Part shown: positions 51,633 through 60,387 of the stretch, piece by piece | How positions within the stretch are numbered: the first letter of the stretch is position 1 | Layout of the letters: each line of letters begins with the position of its first letter | From: JBBDSJ01 sp040905025 | GTDB taxonomy: Bacteria; Pseudomonadota; Gammaproteobacteria; Methylohalomonadales; Methylohalomonadaceae | Reading direction: 5' to 3' | Assembly (NCBI GenBank): GCA_040905025.1 | Contig: JBBDSJ010000121.1 | Span: 1-64,000, forward strand | Length of the DNA stretch: 64,000 nucleotides | The notes under the pieces: generated by a model | Seen by the model: the letters and a program-made list of their open reading frames with translations, nothing else | What the model was told of the DNA's origin: nothing | Database searches by the model: none | Translations under genes and position numbers: made by a program

Positions 51633-53006
51633 ATGGCCAGCCGTTTGTTGTTCGGCCAGTTTGCCCGGGCGGAACGCTTGAGCCAATGGCTGCAACAGCG
51701 CTTTACCAGTGCCGGTTTGTTTGTTGTCTGCGGTATGCTCGCAACCGGCATCTTCAGTATCGACACACGCCGCACGCTGGCCTTTCAGGTTTTTGCGGTG
51801 TTGCTTGTCTTGCTGGTCATTGCCTGGCTGGGATTACGCTATAGCAAATTGCCGACGCTGACACTGCAGCGATATCTGCCTGACAACGGTAACATCAATC
51901 AGCCCTGCCACTATCAACTGGTCATTAAAAATCCACATGCACAGCCACTCACTGATCTTTGGCTGCATGATACGCTGCTGACCATATTGCCGGACTATGA
52001 TGAATTTTCCCGGCATCCGGATCCGGACGCAGCCAGGCGTCATTGGCTGGATCGCCGCATTGGTTTCCCGCACTGGCGGGCGTTGCTGCGACACAAGCGC
52101 GGCGCAGAAACAGCACCGGTAGCCGTATCCGATATTCCCGCATATAGCGAAAGGACACTCAATCTGACCCTGCAACCACTGCGCCGGGGCTACTTGCGAT
52201 TCGAACAGATCACCTTGCTACGCCCGGATCCACTTGGACTTATGCAGCGCATTCGCCATTACCCTTTACCAGACAATCTGCTGATACTGCCGCAACGTTA
52301 CCCAGTACCAATACCCGCGCTGGCCGGACAGCGACGCTACCAGCCGGGTGGCTTGCAGGCGGCTACCAGTCATGGCGATGCGCTTGAATTCAAATCCCTG
52401 CGTGACTATCGACCCGGCGATCCGCCACGCCGTATTCACTGGCGCAGTTTTGCCAAAACCGGGCATCCCATTGTCAAGGAATACCAGGAAGAATATTGCG
52501 CCCGTCAGGCACTGGTACTGGATACCTTTCTTGAAAACCGTGACCCGGCACAATTTGAAGCGGCCATATCAACGGCGGCGTCGTTACTAAGCCAGTTTGA
52601 TACCTTCGACAGCATTATCGATATGCTGTTTATTGGTCAGCAGGCGTTCCATTTCAGTGCCGGTCGTGGCGAGATGACGCGCCAGCGACTGCTGGAGATC
52701 GTTGCCTGTGCCGAGCCGGCTACAAGTGACCGTGCATTTGTGCAATTGCATCGGCACGTTCAGGCCAGTAGTCGTCTGTTGAGTGGCTGTATTTGTTTGT
52801 TACTGTCGACCGATGCGAACCGGCTGGCACTGATCAATGATCTGCGCAGACAAGGTATCAGTACACATGCGCTGGTGCTGGAAGAAACAGCAACCGGGCC
52901 TGTGACTGCCGGAGTAAATTACCTGCGACCATCCCGGCTCGCCCAGGATTTGGCAACATTGAATCTGCAGGCCGACCCCGCTCCACGGCATTTACATCGC
53001 GCATGA
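51633..53006 (+). CDS. DUF58 domain protein
   Basis: 457 residues. Two N-terminal membrane helices (about 30-50 and 52-70), then a long cytosolic part with the DUF58 hallmark FKSLRDYRPGDPPRRIHWRS (about residue 255) and FAKTGHPIVKEYQEEYCARQ. VWA-like fold, partner of MoxR in this operon. Overlaps the transglutaminase gene by 4 bp. Confidence 0.92.
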   Translation: MASRLLFGQFARAERLSQWLQQRFTSAGLFVVCGMLATGIFSIDTRRTLAFQVFAVLLVLLVIAWLGLRYSKLPTLTLQRYLPDNGNINQPCHYQLVIKNPHAQPLTDLWLHDTLLTILPDYDEFSRHPDPDAARRHWLDRRIGFPHWRALLRHKRGAETAPVAVSDIPAYSERTLNLTLQPLRRGYLRFEQITLLRPDPLGLMQRIRHYPLPDNLLILPQRYPVPIPALAGQRRYQPGGLQAATSHGDALEFKSLRDYRPGDPPRRIHWRSFAKTGHPIVKEYQEEYCARQALVLDTFLENRDPAQFEAAISTAASLLSQFDTFDSIIDMLFIGQQAFHFSAGRGEMTRQRLLEIVACAEPATSDRAFVQLHRHVQASSRLLSGCICLLLSTDANRLALINDLRRQGISTHALVLEETATGPVTAGVNYLRPSRLAQDLATLNLQADPAPRHLHRA

Positions 53007-55024
53007 GCCAGGCACTAACACTGCCACCACCTCCGCGCGGCGTGCTATCGCTGGCATTACTGTTATGGGGCTGGCAGTCCGGTTACTGGCCAATCGCTAT
53101 ATTGCTGGGGATCTTGCTGGAACTCGCACATCACAGCAATCGTCAGGTCCAGCTCGAACAGCGTGATTTCAACCGGCTGGCGGATATCACGACATTTATC
53201 TTCATGCTGGTGGTTGCGTATCAGTTCAGCACCCGTTCCGTACTCGGCATCTATGGCATCCTCACCAGCCTGCCGCTGGTGTTTTTTCCGCTGTTGCTGG
53301 CGCAGCAGGCAAGCATTGAACAGCGCGTACCATTGGCGGCATTTTTCATGTCGCTGCGCAAGCTGAACAAAAAAACCGATCACCAACGCAGTGACAGCAT
53401 TGATCTGGGTTATCCCTACCTGATTCTGACATTACTGGCAGCCACCCCGGCAAGCAATGATGGTGCGCTGTTTTTCTTCGCCGCTGCCCTGTTGCTGGGG
53501 ATAGTATTGTGGCCATTACGGCCCCGGCATACCCGGCCAGGTATCTGGTTAATGGTATATGCCTGTGTATTGGTGACGGCGTTTGCACTACAGCAGGGAT
53601 TGTATCGCAGCCAGATGCAGCTTGAGCGAGTGCTGTTCGGTGTCCTCAGTGATATGGCGCTGGCGGATCGTGACGTCAGCCGTGACATCACTGCCATCGG
53701 CTATATCGGCCGGTTGAAGTTGTCCGATGCCATTCGTATCCGTGCCTGGCTGCCGGAAGCGCGCCCGGGCCAACTGCAAAAGCCGCTGCTACTACGTGAA
53801 GCTGTTTACGATCAATACAGTTATGGCGTCTGGCGTGCCGGACGGCTTGATTACACGGTCATTGATGCTGAAATTGGTGGCCGTCAGTGGCAACTGGAAC
53901 GCACCGATAAAGCGACCCGGCAGGTCCGTATCAGCAGCCGCAAACGTAACGAGTTGAGTGTCATGCCGTTGCCGCATGGCACCAGCCGGATTGTTGATGT
54001 GTCCGCATTTGCACTTGAAACCACGCCGATTGGCACGGTAATGCTGGAAGCCCGGCCTGGCTGGGTCAGCTACGATATTGAATTCACTGACACGCCAGAC
54101 TTTGATGGCTCGCCGCGTGAACAGGATCTCGTCATCGGTAACAATTACCGCGAGATGCTGGCTAGCATCGTCAATGAACTCGAACTTGAAGGCCTTGATG
54201 CAACGGCTGCCATTTCCCGGGTTGAAGATTTTTTTGCACGCAATTTCAGCTATTCACTTGAACAACAGCAGCGTTTTCGGGGTGACAGCCGGCTCGAGGA
54301 TTTTCTTTATCATCGCCGGACCGGGCATTGCGAGTATTTTGCCACGGCGACAGCATTATTATTACGCATGGCCGGTATCCCGGCACGCTATGCCGTCGGC
54401 TACTCCATACAGGAATACAGTGCACTCGAACGTGCGCATATTGCCCGCGCCCGGCATGCGCATTCATGGGTATTGGCACACACCGGTGATCAATGGCAGA
54501 TTGTAGATACTACACCACCCGTCTGGGAACCCATGGAAGCTGCTGACACTGCCTGGTGGCGTTCTCTACTGGATGGATTGGCGCTTGTACAATATCAATT
54601 CATTCGCTTGCGCAACTACATCATCGAAACGGAAGCGCTGGATGGCTGGCTGCCATGGACATTACCAGTACTGATACTCTGGCTTTCCTGGCGCGTACTG
54701 CGCCGCCGTGCCAGAACCTCGCAACCGTTAGCACATAATCGCACTGCGGAACCACTGCCGGCACAATCAATGGTGGAAAAACTGCTGCAGCAAATTGCCG
54801 GGCCAGAGCACTGGCGCCAGAATGGTGAAACATTGCAACACTGGTCGCAACGTTTATCACCAGCTAACGGTAACCAGGAATTGCAGGAGCTGATTAATGA
54901 TTATTATCGCTACCGCTTTGACCCTGACAGCGACAAACAATATTTACAGAAAAGGCTGGAAGCAAAAATCAAACGCTGGCGCCAACATTATCAGCGCCGC
55001 TGGTTCAAAATAATTCCCGGTTAG
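53003..55024 (+). CDS. TgpA-like membrane transglutaminase (DUF3488-DUF4129)
   Basis: 673 residues. Five to six N-terminal helices (DUF3488), a periplasmic transglutaminase domain around residues 400-520 with Cys in RRTGHCEYFATATALLLRMA, His in RARHAHSWVLAHTGDQWQIV and Asp in the following VDTTPP, one more helix at about 550, and a cytosolic DUF4129 tail. Related to P. aeruginosa TgpA, essential there. With MoxR and DUF58 it probably forms one envelope-acting complex. Confidence 0.94.
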   Translation: MSQALTLPPPPRGVLSLALLLWGWQSGYWPIAILLGILLELAHHSNRQVQLEQRDFNRLADITTFIFMLVVAYQFSTRSVLGIYGILTSLPLVFFPLLLAQQASIEQRVPLAAFFMSLRKLNKKTDHQRSDSIDLGYPYLILTLLAATPASNDGALFFFAAALLLGIVLWPLRPRHTRPGIWLMVYACVLVTAFALQQGLYRSQMQLERVLFGVLSDMALADRDVSRDITAIGYIGRLKLSDAIRIRAWLPEARPGQLQKPLLLREAVYDQYSYGVWRAGRLDYTVIDAEIGGRQWQLERTDKATRQVRISSRKRNELSVMPLPHGTSRIVDVSAFALETTPIGTVMLEARPGWVSYDIEFTDTPDFDGSPREQDLVIGNNYREMLASIVNELELEGLDATAAISRVEDFFARNFSYSLEQQQRFRGDSRLEDFLYHRRTGHCEYFATATALLLRMAGIPARYAVGYSIQEYSALERAHIARARHAHSWVLAHTGDQWQIVDTTPPVWEPMEAADTAWWRSLLDGLALVQYQFIRLRNYIIETEALDGWLPWTLPVLILWLSWRVLRRRARTSQPLAHNRTAEPLPAQSMVEKLLQQIAGPEHWRQNGETLQHWSQRLSPANGNQELQELINDYYRYRFDPDSDKQYLQKRLEAKIKRWRQHYQRRWFKIIPG

Positions 55025-55040
55025 CCTCGTATCGCAGCAA

Positions 55041-55676
55041 TCAAAACAGCACCTGCAGAAAGCCTTTTTCAATACGGTGTTGAAACCGGTTCAACGGCCG
55101 ATCACCTTTGGCGATACACTCGCCGGTACGAATATCAAACTGCCATTCGTGTTTCGGACAAGTCAATGTGCAATCGACGAGAGCCAGCTGCGGAATATTG
55201 GTTACCTGATGTGGACAACGGCTGTCATAAACAACAATACTGTCTGCGTTGGCAGTGTCTTCGCGATAAATAAACAACTCGCGTCCGTCGCAGGCCTGAT
55301 GAGTAACCCCCGTCGGCAAATCGTCTATTGCCATCAGTTCATGCCATATCGGCTGTCTGCCAAGCATGTCCGGATTGAATTCAGGGATGTCCATATCGAG
55401 TAATAAATCCACTGCCCAGATCAGCCCTGACAATCCAAAAATCGGGAATGCTGCCAGCAAGGCATCCAGTATCTCATCAGCGCTACAGCCCTGGCGCAAG
55501 GCACGCACGGTATACTGTCGAAAGCCGCGCTCGGTTCGTGTCGAAACCTTGCTGATCACTGAAATCAGGGCACGGGTTTTTGGATCCAGACGCTGACCGG
55601 ATTTTTTCAGAAATTCAAAATACGGCCCCATGGCTTCCGGCCGGGTCTGCAGCAAGTAATCGATAGCATCACTCAT
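55041..55676 (-). CDS. Carboxymuconolactone-decarboxylase-like domain fused to Rieske ferredoxin
   Basis: 211 residues. N-terminal half (about 1-100) is an AhpD/CMD-like helical domain: ETRALISVISKVS-type LDPKTRALISVISKVSTRTE, then VRALRQGCSADEILDALLAA; it lacks the CxxC redox pair of AhpD. C-terminal half is a Rieske [2Fe-2S] domain: SRCPHQVTNIPQL (CxH) and TCPKHEWQFDIRTGECIAKG (CxxH). The combination suggests a small oxidoreductase with its own electron donor. Overlaps the upstream membrane protein by 8 bp. Confidence 0.85.
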   Translation of the reverse strand: MSDAIDYLLQTRPEAMGPYFEFLKKSGQRLDPKTRALISVISKVSTRTERGFRQYTVRALRQGCSADEILDALLAAFPIFGLSGLIWAVDLLLDMDIPEFNPDMLGRQPIWHELMAIDDLPTGVTHQACDGRELFIYREDTANADSIVVYDSRCPHQVTNIPQLALVDCTLTCPKHEWQFDIRTGECIAKGDRPLNRFQHRIEKGFLQVLF

Positions 55677-56148
55677 CAGGCATTACCTCATCCGTGACAC
55701 GCGGTTCGAGCACAACTGTACGCAGCTTGTCGGGATCTGCCATCAACTCGGGAATCTGGTAAATCTCTACAGGCTTCAGATAATCGGGATGAATGAACAT
55801 GATTTTGAGTTCCGGATTACTGGCGCCATGCACTGCCAGCACATGCTCAAACATCAAGGTCTTGCGAACATCCTTGTGTGTAAGCAATTGTACGCGTACC
55901 ACACCCGGCTGCCGGCTGGTCGGCTGGCCACAGGCGTTTTTGGTTTCCAGCTGAAAACAACGCACCTTGACGTCATTGACCGGTTGGCCCGTTAGCTTGT
56001 CACTGATCTGGACATTGAATTCTATAAACTCCGTGACTGTTTTTTCCTCGCTGCCAAGAATACCGTAATAATCTGCTGCCACAAATATCAGCAGCAGGAT
56101 TATGAGAGTACTGGCGGCCAGCATCAGTCTGAATACAGTTCGTTTCAT
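55669..56148 (-). CDS. Hypothetical membrane-anchored protein
   Basis: 159 residues, unrecognised. One N-terminal helix (LMLAASTLIILLLIFVAADY) anchors a soluble domain, beta-rich and with two cysteines (VRCFQLETKNACGQP). Text like SDKLTGQPVNDVKVRCFQ recalls a carboxypeptidase-regulatory or transthyretin-like beta-sandwich. Co-transcribed with the CMD-Rieske gene (8-bp overlap), so probably a partner facing the periplasm. Confidence 0.72.
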   Translation of the reverse strand: MKRTVFRLMLAASTLIILLLIFVAADYYGILGSEEKTVTEFIEFNVQISDKLTGQPVNDVKVRCFQLETKNACGQPTSRQPGVVRVQLLTHKDVRKTLMFEHVLAVHGASNPELKIMFIHPDYLKPVEIYQIPELMADPDKLRTVVLEPRVTDEVMPDE

Positions 56149-56177
56149 GTCTGTCCTGATAATGTTAGTAAAGATCG

Positions 56178-59100
56178 TTATTGGCCAGTCTGCCGTAATT
56201 GTTCACGCAATGCCTTGAGTCGTTTTGCCGACACCGGTTGTGCGGTTTTCAACTCCTGGGCAAATACTGACACGCGAAACTCCTCAATCAACCAGCGATA
56301 ATCATCAATTGCTGCCGGCCGGTTTTGATCCGGGCCATAAGCTTCGGCAAGTTGCTGATAATCATGCCACCAGTATGCGACTTCATTTGCAAGTTGTTTG
56401 TCTTTTACCGGGTTTTGTTCCAGTCGTTGCAGACGCCGCTCGATGGCATCCATATAGCGCGGGAAATGTTGCAGCTTTTTGATATCGGTTGTGGCAACAA
56501 AGCCAGGATAAATCAATGCATCCAGTTGTTCACGAATATCCGTGACTGCTGCAAGTAACTGGGGTGTTATATTGCCGTCCAATTGTACACGCAGCTTCCG
56601 GTTACGCCGCAGAATATCGTACAGCAGTTCTGCCAGATCATTGGCGATGCTGACCAGTTGCGGCCGGGCCGTGTCAAGCCGTTGCTGGAAAGCTGCACGG
56701 CTGCGAACAATTTCATTACCGGGCATGCAGGCCTGCTGCGTAACCCGCTGCAAAAAATCATTGATTAAATCCTGACGTCGGCCAAGTGTGCTGTAGGCCA
56801 GACAAATTTCCTGTGTATGTGGCAAATTGCGTTCCAGATAACGCAGATCCTTGTCCAGTACCAGCATGTACAAGCGTCGCAGTCCTTGCTGTGTTTCGGC
56901 AAGTGCGCGCCCGGCGGTATCAAAGCAGGCTAATGCCACAGAATTTATTTTGTCTACCAGTGACGGATAGGCCGTCCAGTGCAGATCGCCCTGACCGGCC
57001 ATAATCTGTTCAGGCAATTCAGTAAAATCCCAATCAGTCAGTCCATCACGATTGAATGCTGCCACGGTTTCATCAGCCGCCTGATCCAGCTGGTTACTGA
57101 ATTGACTGGTCGCGACACTCTGCCAGCGCGCTGACAATTCAGCAAAGTCACGTGAACAGTCAAGCTCATTGCCGTTGGCATCGACCAGTCGCAATCGTGG
57201 TTGCAAATGTGCCGGCACCTCGGCGTCCTGCCACGCTGACATGGGGATATTGACGCCGGTCATTTGCAGCAGACAGGCACCCAGCGCCTGCGACAAACTA
57301 CTTCCGGTCTGCCGCCGCAGCATGGGCAGACATTTGCGTGCAGTATCAGGAATCGGTACAAACTGGCGGCGCAGGTTTTTCGGCAAGGCACGCAACAAAC
57401 TGACCACTTTCTCTTCCAGCAAGCCCGGCACCAGTTGTTCGAAAACAGCATTGCTGTTACTGGCAGACAGCTGGTTCAGCAATGATACGGGCACAGAAAT
57501 TGTGACACCATCTGCCTCATGACCGGGCTGAAAGGCATAATCCACCGGTAACTGCAGTCCGTTTACGGCCACCTGATCCGGATACTCGGTGATATCATCC
57601 AGCGGCTGACGACTTATCTGCCCGGCGCTGATGAACAATAGCTCCGGTTGTTCACGTTCAGCCTGTTTGCGCCAGGCCGTCAGACCCGGACCATCGTTTA
57701 TCGAATCAGGCAGGCGTTCATCATAGAATTCAAACAGGGCCTGTTCATCAAAGATATCCGGCCGCCGGCTCTTGTGCTCCAGCCGCCGGATATCGGCAAC
57801 CACCTGCTGATTGTGCTGAAAGAAGGGTGCCTGCTTGCGCAACTCGCCTTCAACAAGTGCATGCTGAATAAACCGGCGGCGTGCATCGGCCGGATCAATT
57901 CGCGCATAATCAATCCGTCGCCTTGGCACCAATACCAGCCCGTGCAGACTGATTTTTTCAAACGCATTGATACGCTGCTGATCCGGGTTCCAGACAGGAT
58001 CAAAATAATCACTTTTAACAAGATGTGCAGCCGGTTTCAGCAACCATTCCGGTTCGATCGCGGCCGCCGTGCGGGCAAATAATTGTGATGTTTCTACCCG
58101 CTCGGCCGCCATAATCCATTTCGGTTGTTTAACGAACTGCGATGAGCCGGGGAAAATTTTCAGGCTGGTGCCATGCGCACCGGTATATTTGCCGGGCTCT
58201 GTTTTTTGCGCGATTCCGCCGAGTAATCCTGTCGCCAGTGCAGTGTGCAGCGTTTCATAATCTGCCGGCTCATTATTCTTTTTATACCCGAACATGCGCA
58301 TTTGCTGTGCCAGCTGCCGGTGAATATCCCGCCACTCGCGCCAGCGCACATAGGACAAAAAGTTTTCCCGGCATAAATGCCGGAACTGGTTGCGCGAGAG
58401 TTTTTCACTTTGTATGTCGCAAAATTGCCAGAGCTGCAGATACTCAAGAAAATCGGAGCGTTCATCCCGGAACCGCGCATGCGCTGCATCGGCCTGTTGT
58501 TGGGCATCCAGCGGCCGCTCACGAATATCCTGAATGCTCAATGCGCTGACAATGATCAGCGCCTCCTGCAGACATTGGTAATCTGCAGCTGCAAGCAACA
58601 TGCGTCCGAATGCCGGATCAATCGGCATTTGTGCCAGCTGACGACCGGTTTCTGTCAGCTGCAATAACTGTTTTTTATCTTTGCGAGTAGCCGCCAGATC
58701 CGCGAGCAGCCGCTCGGCGTCATTAATCTGCCGGGGATCGGGTGGTTCCAGAAACGGAAACTCGCGCATGTCGCCAAGCCGCAGTGCCAGCATTTGCAAT
58801 GCCACTGATGCGAGGTTGGTGCGGCGGATCTCGGGTTCCGTAAACAACGGCCGCTGGTCAAAATCGTCGGCGCTATACAGACGTATACAGATCCCGTCAC
58901 TTTGCCGGCCACAGCGGCCCTTGCGCTGATTGGCTGCCGCCTGGGAAATTTTTTCAATCGGCAGACGCTGGATCTTGCTGCGGGGGCTGTAGCGGCTGAT
59001 ACGTGCATAACCCGGATCGATGACATAGCGAATACCGGGGATCGTCAGCGATGTTTCGGCAATATTGGTCGCCAACACAATGTGACGCTGTTGATGTGCG

Positions 59101-60083
59101 GCAAAGATGCGACCCTGACCGGCACTGCCAAGCCGCGCATATAACGGCAATATTTCAGTATCGGGCAATGTCTGTTTGCGCAGAAATTTGGCCAGTTCGT
59201 TTATTTCACGCTCGCCTTCAAGAAATATCAGAATATCGCCACGGTCGATGTGTGTGAGTTCTCTAATCGCACTCAGGACAGCATGTTCGAAGGCCAGATC
59301 ATCATCGCCGGCAGCAACCGGTTGATAGCGCACGTCTACCGGATAACTGCGGCCTGAGACTTCTATGACCGGCGCATCATTAAAATGTTTTGAGAATCGG
59401 TCAACATCAATCGTCGCGGACGTAATGATGACTTTTAAATCCGGCCGCCGGGGCAACAACTGCTTCAGATAACCCAGCATGAAATCGATATTCAGACTGC
59501 GTTCATGCGCCTCATCAATGATCAGCGTGTCATAGCCGAGCAGGTCACGGTCCGTACGCAGCTCTGCCAGCAAAATGCCGTCCGTCATCAACTTGATAAA
59601 AGTCCCCGGTCGGGTCTGATCAGTGTGGCGGATTTTATAACCGACCGCTGTGCCGGGTTCGGTCTGCAGTTCTGCCGCGATCCGGTTGGCCAACGTCTGT
59701 GCCGCCAGCCGGCGCGGCTGGGTGTGGCCAATCTGGCCAGCAATACCCCGCCCGGCTGCCAGACACAGTTTCGGGATCTGGGTGGTTTTGCCGGAGCCGG
59801 TTTCACCGCAAATAATCAGAACCTGATGACTACGGATCGCGCTGATTATTTCTTCACTGCGGCCGCTGATCGGCAGATCTGATGGCAACTCAATCGCCGG
59901 ACAGGCAGCCCGGCGCTGATCACGATATTCCTGATCTGCAGCGGCGGCAGCCTGAAAGGCCGGCACCAACGCAGGCAGATTCGAATTTTTGCAGCGCCGC
60001 ATTTGTTTGCGCAGCTGTAGCCGGGTCGGCGGAAGACACTGTTCAAGCAGTGTTTTCAGGTGTTGGTTCACAGATTCGGACAT
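56178..60083 (-). CDS. hrpA: ATP-dependent RNA helicase HrpA
   Basis: 1301 residues, normal for HrpA. DEAH-box motifs: CGETGSGKTTQIPKLCLAAG (I), YDTLIIDEAHERSLNIDFML (II), ITSATIDVDRF (III), LATNIAETSLTIPGIRYVID (V), NQRKGRCGRQSDGICIRLY (VI). Followed by HA2/OB domains and the HrpA-specific DUF3418 C-terminal part. Processes or remodels mRNA and rescues collided ribosomes in E. coli. Confidence 0.97.
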   Translation of the reverse strand: MSESVNQHLKTLLEQCLPPTRLQLRKQMRRCKNSNLPALVPAFQAAAAADQEYRDQRRAACPAIELPSDLPISGRSEEIISAIRSHQVLIICGETGSGKTTQIPKLCLAAGRGIAGQIGHTQPRRLAAQTLANRIAAELQTEPGTAVGYKIRHTDQTRPGTFIKLMTDGILLAELRTDRDLLGYDTLIIDEAHERSLNIDFMLGYLKQLLPRRPDLKVIITSATIDVDRFSKHFNDAPVIEVSGRSYPVDVRYQPVAAGDDDLAFEHAVLSAIRELTHIDRGDILIFLEGEREINELAKFLRKQTLPDTEILPLYARLGSAGQGRIFAAHQQRHIVLATNIAETSLTIPGIRYVIDPGYARISRYSPRSKIQRLPIEKISQAAANQRKGRCGRQSDGICIRLYSADDFDQRPLFTEPEIRRTNLASVALQMLALRLGDMREFPFLEPPDPRQINDAERLLADLAATRKDKKQLLQLTETGRQLAQMPIDPAFGRMLLAAADYQCLQEALIIVSALSIQDIRERPLDAQQQADAAHARFRDERSDFLEYLQLWQFCDIQSEKLSRNQFRHLCRENFLSYVRWREWRDIHRQLAQQMRMFGYKKNNEPADYETLHTALATGLLGGIAQKTEPGKYTGAHGTSLKIFPGSSQFVKQPKWIMAAERVETSQLFARTAAAIEPEWLLKPAAHLVKSDYFDPVWNPDQQRINAFEKISLHGLVLVPRRRIDYARIDPADARRRFIQHALVEGELRKQAPFFQHNQQVVADIRRLEHKSRRPDIFDEQALFEFYDERLPDSINDGPGLTAWRKQAEREQPELLFISAGQISRQPLDDITEYPDQVAVNGLQLPVDYAFQPGHEADGVTISVPVSLLNQLSASNSNAVFEQLVPGLLEEKVVSLLRALPKNLRRQFVPIPDTARKCLPMLRRQTGSSLSQALGACLLQMTGVNIPMSAWQDAEVPAHLQPRLRLVDANGNELDCSRDFAELSARWQSVATSQFSNQLDQAADETVAAFNRDGLTDWDFTELPEQIMAGQGDLHWTAYPSLVDKINSVALACFDTAGRALAETQQGLRRLYMLVLDKDLRYLERNLPHTQEICLAYSTLGRRQDLINDFLQRVTQQACMPGNEIVRSRAAFQQRLDTARPQLVSIANDLAELLYDILRRNRKLRVQLDGNITPQLLAAVTDIREQLDALIYPGFVATTDIKKLQHFPRYMDAIERRLQRLEQNPVKDKQLANEVAYWWHDYQQLAEAYGPDQNRPAAIDDYRWLIEEFRVSVFAQELKTAQPVSAKRLKALREQLRQTGQ

Positions 60084-60387
60084 GGTCTGGAATCAGGCAG
60101 TAACAAGGCAGTTCAGGCAACCTGGCCAGACAGATTGCCGGAATGTGAACAAATTGACTATATCGGACAAGTTTATCGGCAGTTTACGTTTGTAAACGGG
60201 CATTTGACTGGTACGATAGACATACTGGACTGAACTAATAATAACAGGTAAGACAGCAAGATACGGGCTATCCTGTAGGTAGCATCTAGCGCCACCGCGG
60301 GCTACCCATGTTGCATGCCAAGTATCAACCCGCAACGCTGCTTCACTGATATGGTTTTGAGCCGGGATATTTGCCGGGGGAAAATAT
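60084..60387. other. Intergenic region before the PP2C-FGE fusion gene
   Basis: 304 bp between divergent hrpA and the PP2C-FGE gene. It holds the inverted repeat GTTTAC-GTTT-GTAAAC (60182-60197), a possible operator, and TTGACT at 60207-60212 without a matching -10. No RNA gene or repeat-family copy was seen. The RBS GGGGGAAAA precedes ATG 60388. Confidence 0.5.
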
